NCBI RefSeq assembly: GCF_023242475.1
Contig: NZ_JALJFG010000033.1
Span: 1-64,000 of the forward strand
Source of the DNA: Pseudomonas sp. MWU15-20650
Lineage (GTDB): Bacteria; Pseudomonadota; Gammaproteobacteria; Pseudomonadales; Pseudomonadaceae
Direction of reading: 5' to 3'
Length of the DNA: 64,000 bases
Both the position numbers and the translations under genes were made by a program. The notes below the pieces were generated by a model that was not told the DNA's origin, did no database searches, and saw only the letters and a program-made list of their open reading frames with translations. Below are positions 1 through 7,796 of this stretch, in pieces; position 1 is the stretch's first letter, and every line of letters starts with the position of its first letter.

Positions 1-1
1 C

Positions 2-538
2 CAGGGTCAGTATTTCGATCAGGAAAGCGGGCTGCACTACAACCGGCATCGCTACTACCATCCGGATATTGGTCGCTATTTGACGCCTGATCCGGTGAAG
101 TTGGCGGGTGGGATCAATGGGTACCAGTACGTGCCCAACCCCACCGGTTGGGTAGACCCGGTAGGATTAGCGTGCACTCGTGGCAATTGCCCAGGACAAA
201 AAGGCCAAACTTCTCATAAACATGAAGAAGAAACGCCAAAGGTAGGAAGTTCAACTCATTCCGCAACCTATGAGCAAGCGTTGAACAAAGCCCTGGAATG
301 GTTACTGGAAAACGACTTTCGGGCGGAAAAACCAAAACTAGGAAAATTCGGTGAACGTAAAGGTCAACCCATCGGAATGCAAACAGCTGACGCGAGGACT
401 GGTTATCGTATTGAATACGACGATAGGCATGGCGCTCACATTAATGTATGGACCCACAGAAAGAACGGTCCTCATTACACGTTTGAAGGCACGTCAAAAA
501 CTGTGCTTCAGCTCACCAAGAGGTTCGCAAAGAAATGA
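2..538 (+). CDS. Rhs-family polymorphic toxin, C-terminal part (5' end outside window)
   Basis: The frame is open from base 2, so the gene began upstream and only its last 178 codons are here. The first ~55 residues are the end of the Rhs core: YDQES/GLHYNRHRYYHPD-like text (here FDQESGLHYNRHRYY), then GRYLTPDPV, GYQYVPNPTGWVDPVGL, the conserved junction after which Rhs tips diverge. The remaining ~120 residues are the variable toxin tip, charged and more AT-rich, with a conserved-looking segment GYRIEYDDRHGAHINVW and then GPHYTFEG near the C-terminus. Two histidines in those blocks could be catalytic, but I do not recognise the toxin family. By analogy with Rhs proteins it would be delivered by type VI secretion or released by self-cleavage (inference). 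It overlaps the next gene by ATGA, typical of a toxin/immunity pair. Confidence 0.88.
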   Translation, partial: QGQYFDQESGLHYNRHRYYHPDIGRYLTPDPVKLAGGINGYQYVPNPTGWVDPVGLACTRGNCPGQKGQTSHKHEEETPKVGSSTHSATYEQALNKALEWLLENDFRAEKPKLGKFGERKGQPIGMQTADARTGYRIEYDDRHGAHINVWTHRKNGPHYTFEGTSKTVLQLTKRFAKK

Positions 539-945
539 GCTACCTTGACGACGAAATAATCAACGACCTCAAGAAAATGAACGTCAAATTCAGCATTCCG
601 CCAGAAGCCGAACACGATTTAATTGTTGAGTTAATAAATGAGAATATCCCTTTTTCAGGAAACCAAATAGCTTGGAGCTTACTTAAGGAGAACACTTATA
701 TCGGTCCATCCTCTTCGCACGTCACGCTAGAAAAACTAGAAAAAATAATAAAATCCACTACGGAGCGGAATGTAATTTTCATCGGCGATGCGACCGACAA
801 TGCATATTCAATTACGACCAGCGACCTTATGCATTCCCTACAGCTTTTTTCGAAAACGCCCCAACATACGTACATACTTCAAAAACAGCTAGACTGGATT
901 GCTTGCATTTCATTTGAGGGCGATGTTGACTTTGCAAAACGTTAG
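535..945 (+). CDS. Putative immunity protein for the Rhs toxin tip
   Basis: This 136-residue protein starts inside the stop codon of the toxin gene (ATGA overlap), the usual position of a cognate immunity gene. It is acidic, lacks a signal peptide or membrane segment, and has strikingly AT-rich codon use (many ATA, AAA, AAT) unlike the surrounding Pseudomonas genes, which suggests the pair was acquired together. I do not recognise its family; the immunity role rests on position, size and composition only. If the toxin acts in the cytoplasm, a soluble protein of this kind would bind and block it. Confidence 0.62.
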   Translation: MSYLDDEIINDLKKMNVKFSIPPEAEHDLIVELINENIPFSGNQIAWSLLKENTYIGPSSSHVTLEKLEKIIKSTTERNVIFIGDATDNAYSITTSDLMHSLQLFSKTPQHTYILQKQLDWIACISFEGDVDFAKR

Positions 946-1330
946 AACACCCCAACCGTTAGCTCTTGTTGCTTGAAAACTTAGGCATATAAAAATTATA
1001 AAATACAGGCCCAAAGCCAAATGAAGACAAGAGTAACCGACGTGATTTCTGACCAATAGTTTGAGCTGAAATTAGGTTGAAAAACAGAAGTTACTCATGA
1101 AGGTAAAACCCGAAAATTATGAGCCGGGACACAGAACAGGCTTTCTACCCGGCGAAAAACATCCAGAAATGTGACGAGTCATTGAAAAAATAACGCGCCA
1201 TCGAAACACGCGACTAATGGCGGGGAGGTGATTCTAATAGTCATCGCAGGTAGTTACAGCGCCCGTGAGATGTAAGCAGACGTTCATGCTCTTAACTGAA
1301 ACACGCCATATCAAGCTGCTTTACTGGACG
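946..1330. other. AT-rich gene-poor stretch with a broken short frame
   Basis: About 385 bases between the immunity gene and the Fic operator contain no convincing gene. A short frame begins with ATG at 1097, runs 25 codons to a TGA at 1172, and continues in the same frame for 18 more codons to a TGA at 1229. This looks like a decayed coding remnant, perhaps of an older displaced toxin tip or immunity gene, but its ancestry is not recognisable. Composition resembles the toxin/immunity pair rather than the Fic gene, so the foreign segment seems to end near 1260-1330. Confidence 0.4.
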
Positions 1331-1394
1331 GTGAGCCGAAAGGAAGACACAATCGGCTCACCAAATGAGCCGAATATCCCCTCTATTCGGCTCA
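1331..1394. promoter_or_regulatory. Four-half-site operator upstream of the Fic gene
   Basis: Four copies of an 8-base half-site occur in alternating orientation: GTGAGCCGA (1331-1339), TCGGCTCAC (1353-1361), TGAGCCGAATA (1366-1376) and TATTCGGCTCA (1384-1394). The last two form a perfect inverted repeat with 11-base arms and a 7-base spacer; the first two form one with 9-base arms and a 14-base spacer. Paired sites are centred about 21-22 bases apart, two helical turns. The block ends 19 bases before the start codon of the Fic gene, whose product carries a C-terminal winged helix, so autorepression is the natural reading (inference). Confidence 0.7.
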
Positions 1395-1413
1395 CGCACC
1401 CAGGCATTCCCCC

Positions 1414-2553
1414 ATGGATCACCCGCACTGGATCTGGCAACACACCGACTGGCCCCACTTCCACTGGCAGCCCGGGCGCCTGGCGGCCTTACTGCGCGCG
1501 TGCGGGCAGGCTCAAGGCAAGCTGCTGGGCATGCTCGGTTCTGTCAGCGAGGCAGTCAGCGCGCAGAATGAATTGGATGCACTGCTGCAAAATATCCTGA
1601 CCTCTTCGGCTATCGAAGGTGAGCAGTTGAACGTCGGCTCGGTGCGGTCCTCCCTGGCGCGACGGATGGGCTTGGAGGCTACGAAAGACGGTCAGGTCAG
1701 CCGCCGCAGTGAGGGCCTGGCCGACCTGATGATGGATGCTACCGAGAAATTCGCGCAGCCATTCACCCTCGATCGTCTATTGAATTGGCACCATTTATTG
1801 TTCCCGACTGAGGAAGCAGGCTTTGCCGCACGGGCGCTAAGCGTCGGGATGTTGAGAGGGAATGAGCCGATGCAGGTGGTGTCGGGCAGGCTTGATCGGC
1901 CAACCGTCCATTTCGAAGCACCACCGCGTAACGGCCTGGAGCAGGCGCTGGATGATTTCCTTGAGTGGTTCGAAGCCAGCCGCGATCAACCTGAGCTGGA
2001 TCCATTGGTTCGCGCGGGTGTCGCGCACTTCTGGTTCATTACCTTGCATCCTTTCGATGACGGCAATGGTCGCCTGACACGCGCCATCACTGACTTGGCC
2101 CTGGCCCAGAGCGAACACCAAGCCATTCGCTTTTATGCCATGTCGGCCAGCATCCTCGAAGACCGCGCCGGTTACTACAACGCGTTGGAATCCAGTCAAA
2201 AGGCCGCGCTGGATATCACCGATTGGCTGGAATGGTTCCTGAAAACCCTGCTGCGTAGCCTGCAGCAGGCGATGGCGCGGATTGACCGGGTGCTGGGCAA
2301 GAGCCGGTTCTGGCAACAACACCGTAGCGTCTCTTTGTCGGCCGAGCAGGTCAAAGTGCTCAACCGCCTGCTCGATGGGGGTGAGAGGGGCTTCGAACAG
2401 GGCATCAGCGCCGCGCAGTACCAAGCGGTGGCGAAAGTGTCCAAGGCGACAGCAACACGCCACCTGGCCGACCTACTGGAAAAAAACTGCCTGATACGCC
2501 TCCCCGGAGGCGGCCGCAGCACGCGTTATCAGATCAATCCTACCCACGAGTAA
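1414..2553 (+). CDS. Fic family AMP-transferase with DUF4172 N-terminus and C-terminal winged helix
   Basis: This 379-residue protein has three parts. The N-terminal ~80 residues (beginning MDHPHWIWQHTDWPHF) match the DUF4172 type and contain the class II inhibitory motif SxxxEG (S64, E68, G69), which in the family blocks ATP binding until relieved. The Fic core carries an intact HPFDDGNGR motif at residues 212-220, including the catalytic histidine, so it should be an active AMP-transferase. Residues ~305-379 form a helix-turn-helix/winged-helix segment ending in GGRSTRYQINP. The start has no strong Shine-Dalgarno sequence but fits the family N-terminus. Target protein unknown. The repeated sites just upstream suggest that the protein controls its own expression. 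Confidence 0.9.
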   Translation: MDHPHWIWQHTDWPHFHWQPGRLAALLRACGQAQGKLLGMLGSVSEAVSAQNELDALLQNILTSSAIEGEQLNVGSVRSSLARRMGLEATKDGQVSRRSEGLADLMMDATEKFAQPFTLDRLLNWHHLLFPTEEAGFAARALSVGMLRGNEPMQVVSGRLDRPTVHFEAPPRNGLEQALDDFLEWFEASRDQPELDPLVRAGVAHFWFITLHPFDDGNGRLTRAITDLALAQSEHQAIRFYAMSASILEDRAGYYNALESSQKAALDITDWLEWFLKTLLRSLQQAMARIDRVLGKSRFWQQHRSVSLSAEQVKVLNRLLDGGERGFEQGISAAQYQAVAKVSKATATRHLADLLEKNCLIRLPGGGRSTRYQINPTHE

Positions 2554-2566
2554 CGACCCCACTCAT

Positions 2567-2595
2567 TTGCCCCCATCCCCCATGTCTGCTAGTGT
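2567..2595 (+). promoter_or_regulatory. Possible sigma70 promoter for xseB-ispA
   Basis: TTGCCC and TAGTGT are separated by exactly 17 bases, 34 bases upstream of the xseB start. The -10 element is poor, so this is a weak candidate. Confidence 0.25.
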
Positions 2596-2628
2596 CGCGC
2601 CGGTTTACCGTCTACCGGAATTGCCGCC

Positions 2629-2871
2629 ATGGCCCGCAAAAAAGTTGCACTCGATTTCGAACAATCCCTCGCCGACCTGCAAACCCTGGTCGAGCGTCTG
2701 GAGAACGGCGAGTTGTCGCTGGAAGACTCGTTGACGGCGTTTGAGCAAGGCATCGGCCTGACCCGTGACTGCCAGAGCGCGTTGGCGCAGGCGGAGCAGA
2801 AGGTCCAGGTGCTGCTGGAGCGTGACGGGGAGTTGGCCGAAGAACCTTTCGATGCGGAACAGCCGGAATGA
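2629..2871 (+). CDS. xseB: Exodeoxyribonuclease VII small subunit
   Basis: The 80-residue protein has the family signature: DFEQSLADLQTLVERLENGELSLEDSL followed (shortened here as EQGIGLTRDCQSAL) by a helical C-terminus rich in Glu. XseB forms long helical hairpins that bind the XseA catalytic subunit; the complex degrades single-stranded DNA to oligonucleotides in the cytoplasm. Length is typical. Its stop overlaps the ispA start by four bases (ATGA), so the two are translationally coupled, the usual xseB-ispA-dxs arrangement in gamma-proteobacteria. xseA is not in this window. Confidence 0.95.
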   Translation: MARKKVALDFEQSLADLQTLVERLENGELSLEDSLTAFEQGIGLTRDCQSALAQAEQKVQVLLERDGELAEEPFDAEQPE

Positions 2872-3755
2872 TCGACGCGTATCAGGCCAGTTGCCAAGCC
2901 CGGGTCAATGCGGCGCTCGAGCCCTTGTTTGTTGCGCCAAGCCCGGAAATGAATCGCCTCTATGAAGCCATGCGCTACAGCGTGATGAATGGCGGCAAGC
3001 GTGTGCGCCCATTACTGGCGTATGCGGCCTGTGAAGCCCTGGGCGCGCCGCCCGCAGAAGCGAACGGCGCCGCCTGTGCGGTTGAACTGATTCACGCCTA
3101 TTCATTGGTGCATGACGATTTACCGGCGATGGACGACGACGATCTGCGTCGCGGCCAGCCGACCACCCACAAAGCCTTTGATGAAGCCTATGCGATCCTG
3201 GCCGGTGATGGCCTGCAGAGCCTGGCGTTCAGCGCGTTGCTGGACCCGCGCCTGAGCAGCGTCAGCGCCGAGATCCGCCTGCGTATGGTGACCGCACTGG
3301 CCCACGCAGCGGGCCCGGCAGGCATGGTCGGTGGGCAAGCCATCGACATGGGTTCGGTCAGCCTCAAGCTGGACCAGCAAGCCCTCGAACATATGCACCG
3401 CCACAAGACCGGCGCCCTGATCGAAGCCTCTGTGCACTTGGGCGCCTTGGCCAGTGGCCGAGCCGAGCCGACGCACTTGGCCGCCCTGCACACCTATTCG
3501 CGGGCTATTGGCCTGGCCTTCCAGGTACAGGACGACATTCTCGACGTGGAAAGTGACACGGCGACGCTGGGCAAACGCCAGGGCGCCGATATCGCCCGGG
3601 ACAAACCGACCTATCCGGCCCTGCTCGGGCTGGGCGCCGCCAAAGCGTACGCCCTGGAACTGCGTGACCAGGCCCTGGACGCCCTGCGACCTTTCGACGC
3701 GGCAGCCGAGCCGCTGCGTGACCTGGCGCGGTATATCGTCGAACGGCGCCATTGA
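2868..3755 (+). CDS. ispA: Farnesyl diphosphate synthase (geranyltranstransferase)
   Basis: This 295-residue polyprenyl synthase condenses dimethylallyl and geranyl diphosphate with isopentenyl diphosphate to give farnesyl diphosphate, precursor of quinones, undecaprenyl carriers and heme O. Both metal-binding Asp motifs are intact: the first, HDDLPAMDDDDLRRG, has Asp83, 84 and 89; the second, QDDILD, has Asp222, 223 and 226. GGKRVRP (residues 42-48) is the substrate-binding block. It overlaps xseB by ATGA and lies 110 bases before dxs, so two steps of isoprenoid synthesis are adjacent. Confidence 0.96.
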   Translation: MIDAYQASCQARVNAALEPLFVAPSPEMNRLYEAMRYSVMNGGKRVRPLLAYAACEALGAPPAEANGAACAVELIHAYSLVHDDLPAMDDDDLRRGQPTTHKAFDEAYAILAGDGLQSLAFSALLDPRLSSVSAEIRLRMVTALAHAAGPAGMVGGQAIDMGSVSLKLDQQALEHMHRHKTGALIEASVHLGALASGRAEPTHLAALHTYSRAIGLAFQVQDDILDVESDTATLGKRQGADIARDKPTYPALLGLGAAKAYALELRDQALDALRPFDAAAEPLRDLARYIVERRH

Positions 3756-3820
3756 TAACGGCGGCCATTCGCGCCGCATATCAGCCAAGTTCGGCGCTCC
3801 GCGTGGGCAGTTTGCAACGC

Positions 3821-3849
3821 TTGAGGTAAACTGCCGCCTCTTCTATACC
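3821..3849 (+). promoter_or_regulatory. Candidate sigma70 promoter for dxs
   Basis: TTGAGG (3821-3826) and TATACC (3844-3849) are 17 bases apart. Transcription would start near 3856, only ~10 bases before the dxs ATG. The short region before that ATG lacks a clear Shine-Dalgarno sequence, so an mRNA from this promoter would be nearly leaderless; readthrough from ispA is also likely. Confidence 0.4.
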
Positions 3850-3865
3850 TATAACGATTCGCCTG

Positions 3866-5764
3866 ATGCCCACGACGTTTCAAGAGATTCCCCGCAAGCG
3901 CCCGTCCACGCCCCTGCTCGACCGTGCTGCCACGCCGGACGGCCTGCGTCGACTGGGTGAAGCCGAGCTGGAAACCCTGGCCGATGAGTTGCGCCTGGAA
4001 TTGCTCTACACGGTCGGCCAGACCGGTGGGCATTTCGGTGCCGGGCTGGGCGTTATCGAGCTGACTATCGCCCTGCACTACGTGTTCGACACCCCGGACG
4101 ACCGGCTGGTGTGGGACGTGGGCCACCAGGCGTATCCACACAAAATCCTCACGGGCCGTCGCGAGCGCATGGGCACCCTGCGCCAGAAGGATGGCCTGGC
4201 CGCCTTCCCGCGCCGCTCCGAGAGCGAGTACGACACCTTTGGCGTCGGCCACTCCAGCACCTCTATCAGTGCAGCGCTGGGCATGGCGATTGCCGCCCGC
4301 CTGCAAAACAGTGATCGCAAGGCGATTGCCGTGATTGGCGATGGCGCGCTGACCGCCGGCATGGCCTTCGAAGCGCTGAACCATGCGCCGGAAGTGGACG
4401 CCAACATGTTGGTGATCCTCAACGACAACGACATGTCGATCTCGCGCAATGTCGGTGGCCTGTCGAACTACCTGGCGAAAATCCTCTCCAGCCGTACCTA
4501 CGCCAGCATGCGTGAAGGCAGCAAGAAAGTGCTGTCGCGCCTGCCTGGCGCGTGGGAAATCGCCCGTCGCACCGAAGAATATGCCAAGGGCATGCTGGTG
4601 CCCGGCACCCTGTTCGAAGAACTGGGCTGGAACTACATCGGCCCGATCGACGGCCATGACCTGCCAACCCTGATCGCCACGCTGCGCAACATGCGTGACC
4701 TCAAGGGCCCGCAGTTCCTGCATATCGTCACCAAGAAGGGCAAAGGCTTCGCCCCCGCGGAAGTCGACCCGATTGGTTACCACGCGATCACCAAGCTCGA
4801 ACCCTTGGACGCCCCCGCCGCCGCGCCGAAAAAGGCCAGCGGGCCGAAGTATTCCGGTGTATTTGGCGAATGGCTGTGCGACATGGCCGCCGCCGACCCA
4901 CGCCTGGTGGGCATTACCCCGGCGATGAAGGAAGGCTCCGACCTGGTGGCGTTCAGCGAGCGTTTCCCGCTGCGCTACTTCGACGTAGCAATTGCCGAGC
5001 AGCATGCGGTCACCTTTGCCGCCGGCATGGCCTGTGAAGGCGCCAAGCCTGTGGTGGCGATCTACTCCACCTTCCTGCAACGCGGCTATGACCAACTGGT
5101 GCATGACGTGGCGGTGCAGAACCTCGACGTGCTGTTCGCCATCGACCGTGCGGGCCTGGTGGGCGAAGACGGCCCGACCCACGCCGGCAGTTTCGACTTG
5201 TCATACCTGCGTTGCATCCCCGGCATGCTGGTGATGACACCGAGCGACGAGAACGAGCTGCGCAAGATGCTCAGCACCGGCCATTTGTACAACGGCCCGG
5301 CCGCCGTGCGTTATCCGCGGGGCAATGGCCCGAATGCGGTTATCGAGAAGGACTTGGAACCGATTGAAATCGGTAAAGGTATTGTGCGCCGTCAGGGCAG
5401 CAAGACCGCCTTCCTGGTGTTCGGCGTGCAATTGGCCGAAGCGCTGAAAGTTGCCGAGAAGCTCGACGCCACTGTGGTCGACATGCGCTTCGTCAAACCG
5501 CTGGATGAAACCCTGGTGCGCGAGATCGCCGCTAGCCACGAACTGCTGGTGACGGTTGAAGAAAACGCCATCATGGGCGGTGCCGGCGCGGCGGTCAGTG
5601 AGTTCCTGGCGCGGGAGAATATCCTCAAGTCGGTGCTGCACCTGGGCTTGCCGGATGTGTATGTCGAACACGCCAAGCCGGCGCAGATGCTGGCCGAGTG
5701 TGGGCTGGATGAGGCCGGTATCGAGGCTTCGGTGCGCGAGCGCGTCACTTTGCTCGGCCTGTAG
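3866..5764 (+). CDS. dxs: 1-deoxy-D-xylulose-5-phosphate synthase
   Basis: This 632-residue transketolase-like enzyme makes 1-deoxyxylulose 5-phosphate from pyruvate and glyceraldehyde 3-phosphate, the entry step of the MEP isoprenoid pathway (and a precursor for thiamine and pyridoxal). The thiamine-diphosphate motif GDGALTAGMAFEALN begins near residue 158, the DVAIAEQHAVTFAAGMA block with the catalytic Glu lies near residue 370, and the C-terminal transketolase domain follows. Length matches the family. It follows ispA on the same strand, so first and later pathway steps are co-located. Confidence 0.97.
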   Translation: MPTTFQEIPRKRPSTPLLDRAATPDGLRRLGEAELETLADELRLELLYTVGQTGGHFGAGLGVIELTIALHYVFDTPDDRLVWDVGHQAYPHKILTGRRERMGTLRQKDGLAAFPRRSESEYDTFGVGHSSTSISAALGMAIAARLQNSDRKAIAVIGDGALTAGMAFEALNHAPEVDANMLVILNDNDMSISRNVGGLSNYLAKILSSRTYASMREGSKKVLSRLPGAWEIARRTEEYAKGMLVPGTLFEELGWNYIGPIDGHDLPTLIATLRNMRDLKGPQFLHIVTKKGKGFAPAEVDPIGYHAITKLEPLDAPAAAPKKASGPKYSGVFGEWLCDMAAADPRLVGITPAMKEGSDLVAFSERFPLRYFDVAIAEQHAVTFAAGMACEGAKPVVAIYSTFLQRGYDQLVHDVAVQNLDVLFAIDRAGLVGEDGPTHAGSFDLSYLRCIPGMLVMTPSDENELRKMLSTGHLYNGPAAVRYPRGNGPNAVIEKDLEPIEIGKGIVRRQGSKTAFLVFGVQLAEALKVAEKLDATVVDMRFVKPLDETLVREIAASHELLVTVEENAIMGGAGAAVSEFLARENILKSVLHLGLPDVYVEHAKPAQMLAECGLDEAGIEASVRERVTLLGL

Positions 5765-5779
5765 AAACCAGATCAAACG

Positions 5780-5867
5780 GTGGGAGGGGGCTTGCTCCCG
5801 ATAGCGACGGTTCAGTCAATAACTATGCTGACTGGCACGCCGCCATCGGGAGCAAGCCCCCTCCCAC
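5780..5867. repeat. REPIN (paired inverted REP sequences), group-I type
   Basis: An 88-base palindromic element has perfect 23-base outer arms: one begins GTGGGAGGGGGCTTGC (5780) and its exact complement ends at 5867. An inner CAGTCA/TGACTG pair lies in the spacer. This is the REP doublet form described as REPINs in P. fluorescens, mobilised in trans by a RAYT transposase; no RAYT gene is in this window. It fills most of the gap between dxs and the receptor gene and could act as a terminator or mRNA stabiliser. A second element of the same 88-base length lies at 21828. Confidence 0.93.
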
Positions 5868-5906
5868 ATTTGATGTGTGCCAACCTGAAAACGCTATGGA
5901 CAGCCC

Positions 5907-7796
5907 ATGAAACGCCTGTACTTCGCACTGCTGCTTCTACCGTCCACGGACCTGCTCGCCGACACCCGCGACCAAGCCCTGAAACTCCCCGACGTGGTCA
6001 TCAGCACCAACCGCCAGGTCCAGGCGCGCAATGACAGCAGCGCCGCCAACACCGTGTTCACCCGCGATGACATCGACCGCTTGCAACCCACCAGCGTCAC
6101 AGACCTGCTCAGCCGGGTGCCTGGCGTGCAAGTGGCGCAAACCGGTGGGCGCGGCAGCCTGCCGGGGATTTTCATCCGCGGTACCAAGGCTGCTCAAAGC
6201 CTGGTGCTGGTGGATGGCCAGCGCATTGCCAATGCCACGTCGGGCGACAGCGGCCTGCAATTTTTGAGTGTCGACCAGATTGAGCGGGTGGAAGTGCTGC
6301 GCGGCTCGCGCTCGGTGATCTACGGCAGCGATGCGATCGGCGGGGTCATTCAGATTTTCACCCGGCGCAATGCACAGTCCGGCATTCACCCGCGCCTGCA
6401 TGTGGGTTTTGGCAGCAACCAGACCTGGGAGCGCAGCCTCGGCTTGTCGGGCGGCGATGAGCGTACGCGTTTCAACCTCGGCGCCAGCCTGGATGACACC
6501 CAGGGCATCAACTGGACTCACGAGTCCTTTGCCAGCGATGGCGATCATGACGCCTATCGCAACAAGTCCCTGAGCCTGAGCCTCAGCCACACCCTGAGTG
6601 ATGACGTCGAAGTGGGTTTCAACCTGCTCGATGGCCGGGGCAAGTCGGAGTATGACAACAGCTTCGGCCGCTATGACTTCGCCACCGGGCAAAGCGTCGG
6701 GCAAAAGCCCTATACCGACTACACCGTCAGCAGTGCCAGCGGTTTTGTCGATGCCAAGCTCAATGAGCGCTGGCAGTCGCGCCTGGAACTGGGCCATAGC
6801 GAGAATCGCGACACCAAACGCGACAAGCTCAGTGATGATTTCAGCGTCTTCAACACCTATCGCGATTCGGTCAATTGGCAGAACGACCTGACGCTGAATG
6901 ACCAAAACAGCCTGATCCTCGGCGGCGACTGGTATGAAGACCGTTTCCACGGTTCCACCGCCTTTACCGAAAACAGCCGCTGGAACCGTGCCGCCTTTGT
7001 GCAGCACCGTTTCCACAGCGAGTGGTTCTCTACCGAACTGGGCCTGCGCCGTGACCAGAACCAACAGTTTGGTGGCCAAAACAGCTGGAGCGGCACCCTG
7101 ACATTGCCGATCAACCCCGACAATGACGTGCTGCTGAGTTACAGCGAAGGTTTCCGCGCGCCAACGTTCAACGACCTTTATTACCCCGACACGAAGTACA
7201 GCAACCCCAACCTGCAGCCCGAAACATCAAAGAGCTACGAGCTGCAATGGCGCAGCCAACTGAGTGACAGCACGCGCCTCGAGGCGTCGCTGTATCGCAC
7301 CGATTTAAGCGACGCGATCATCCTGGACAGCTCCGCTAAACCGCAAAACGTGGCGTCGGCGCGTATCAACGGCTTTGAAGCCGCGCTCAAGCAGGAACTG
7401 TTCGGCTGGCAAGGCAACCTGGGTGTTTCGATCATCGACCCGCGTGACCGCGAAACGGGTCGAACCCTGGCCCGCCGCGCGCGGCGCACACTCAACCTGG
7501 ACCTGGATCGACAGTTCGACAAGTTGGGTGTGGGAGCCAGTTGGCAGGCGATCAGCAGCAGCTACGACGCTGAAGACAACCTCAACCGCCTGGGCGGTTA
7601 TGGATTGCTGGGGCTGCGCAGCAGTTGGGCGCTGAACCGGGAAGTGCTGCTGTCGGTGAAAGTCGATAACGTGCTGGACAAAACCTACGCCCGGGCGATG
7701 TACAGCTATCAGGACCCGAACTTCCAGAACAACCAGAATTATCGCGAAGAAGGCCGGGTATGGATGTTCGGGGTGACCTGGACGCCGGAACTCTAA
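5907..7796 (+). CDS. btuB: TonB-dependent outer-membrane receptor, BtuB (vitamin B12) type
   Basis: The 629-residue protein starts with a signal peptide (MKRLYFALLLLPSTDLLA), then a TonB-box-like segment (LPDVVIST), a plug domain (residues ~40-150 with RVPGVQVAQTGGRGSLPGIFIRGT and RVEVLRGSRSVIYGSDAIGGVI), and a ~480-residue beta-barrel. Overall it resembles BtuB. The assignment is supported by the convergent BtuF-like gene, whose stop overlaps this one by three bases. No cobalamin riboswitch can be seen; only a REPIN and ~40 bases precede the gene. A related receptor for another ligand is possible. Confidence 0.85.
   Translation: MKRLYFALLLLPSTDLLADTRDQALKLPDVVISTNRQVQARNDSSAANTVFTRDDIDRLQPTSVTDLLSRVPGVQVAQTGGRGSLPGIFIRGTKAAQSLVLVDGQRIANATSGDSGLQFLSVDQIERVEVLRGSRSVIYGSDAIGGVIQIFTRRNAQSGIHPRLHVGFGSNQTWERSLGLSGGDERTRFNLGASLDDTQGINWTHESFASDGDHDAYRNKSLSLSLSHTLSDDVEVGFNLLDGRGKSEYDNSFGRYDFATGQSVGQKPYTDYTVSSASGFVDAKLNERWQSRLELGHSENRDTKRDKLSDDFSVFNTYRDSVNWQNDLTLNDQNSLILGGDWYEDRFHGSTAFTENSRWNRAAFVQHRFHSEWFSTELGLRRDQNQQFGGQNSWSGTLTLPINPDNDVLLSYSEGFRAPTFNDLYYPDTKYSNPNLQPETSKSYELQWRSQLSDSTRLEASLYRTDLSDAIILDSSAKPQNVASARINGFEAALKQELFGWQGNLGVSIIDPRDRETGRTLARRARRTLNLDLDRQFDKLGVGASWQAISSSYDAEDNLNRLGGYGLLGLRSSWALNREVLLSVKVDNVLDKTYARAMYSYQDPNFQNNQNYREEGRVWMFGVTWTPEL

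Noticed and set aside
3611..5182. 523-codon minus-strand frame opposite ispA and dxs
   Set aside because: Antisense to two well-supported enzymes; no motif seen.
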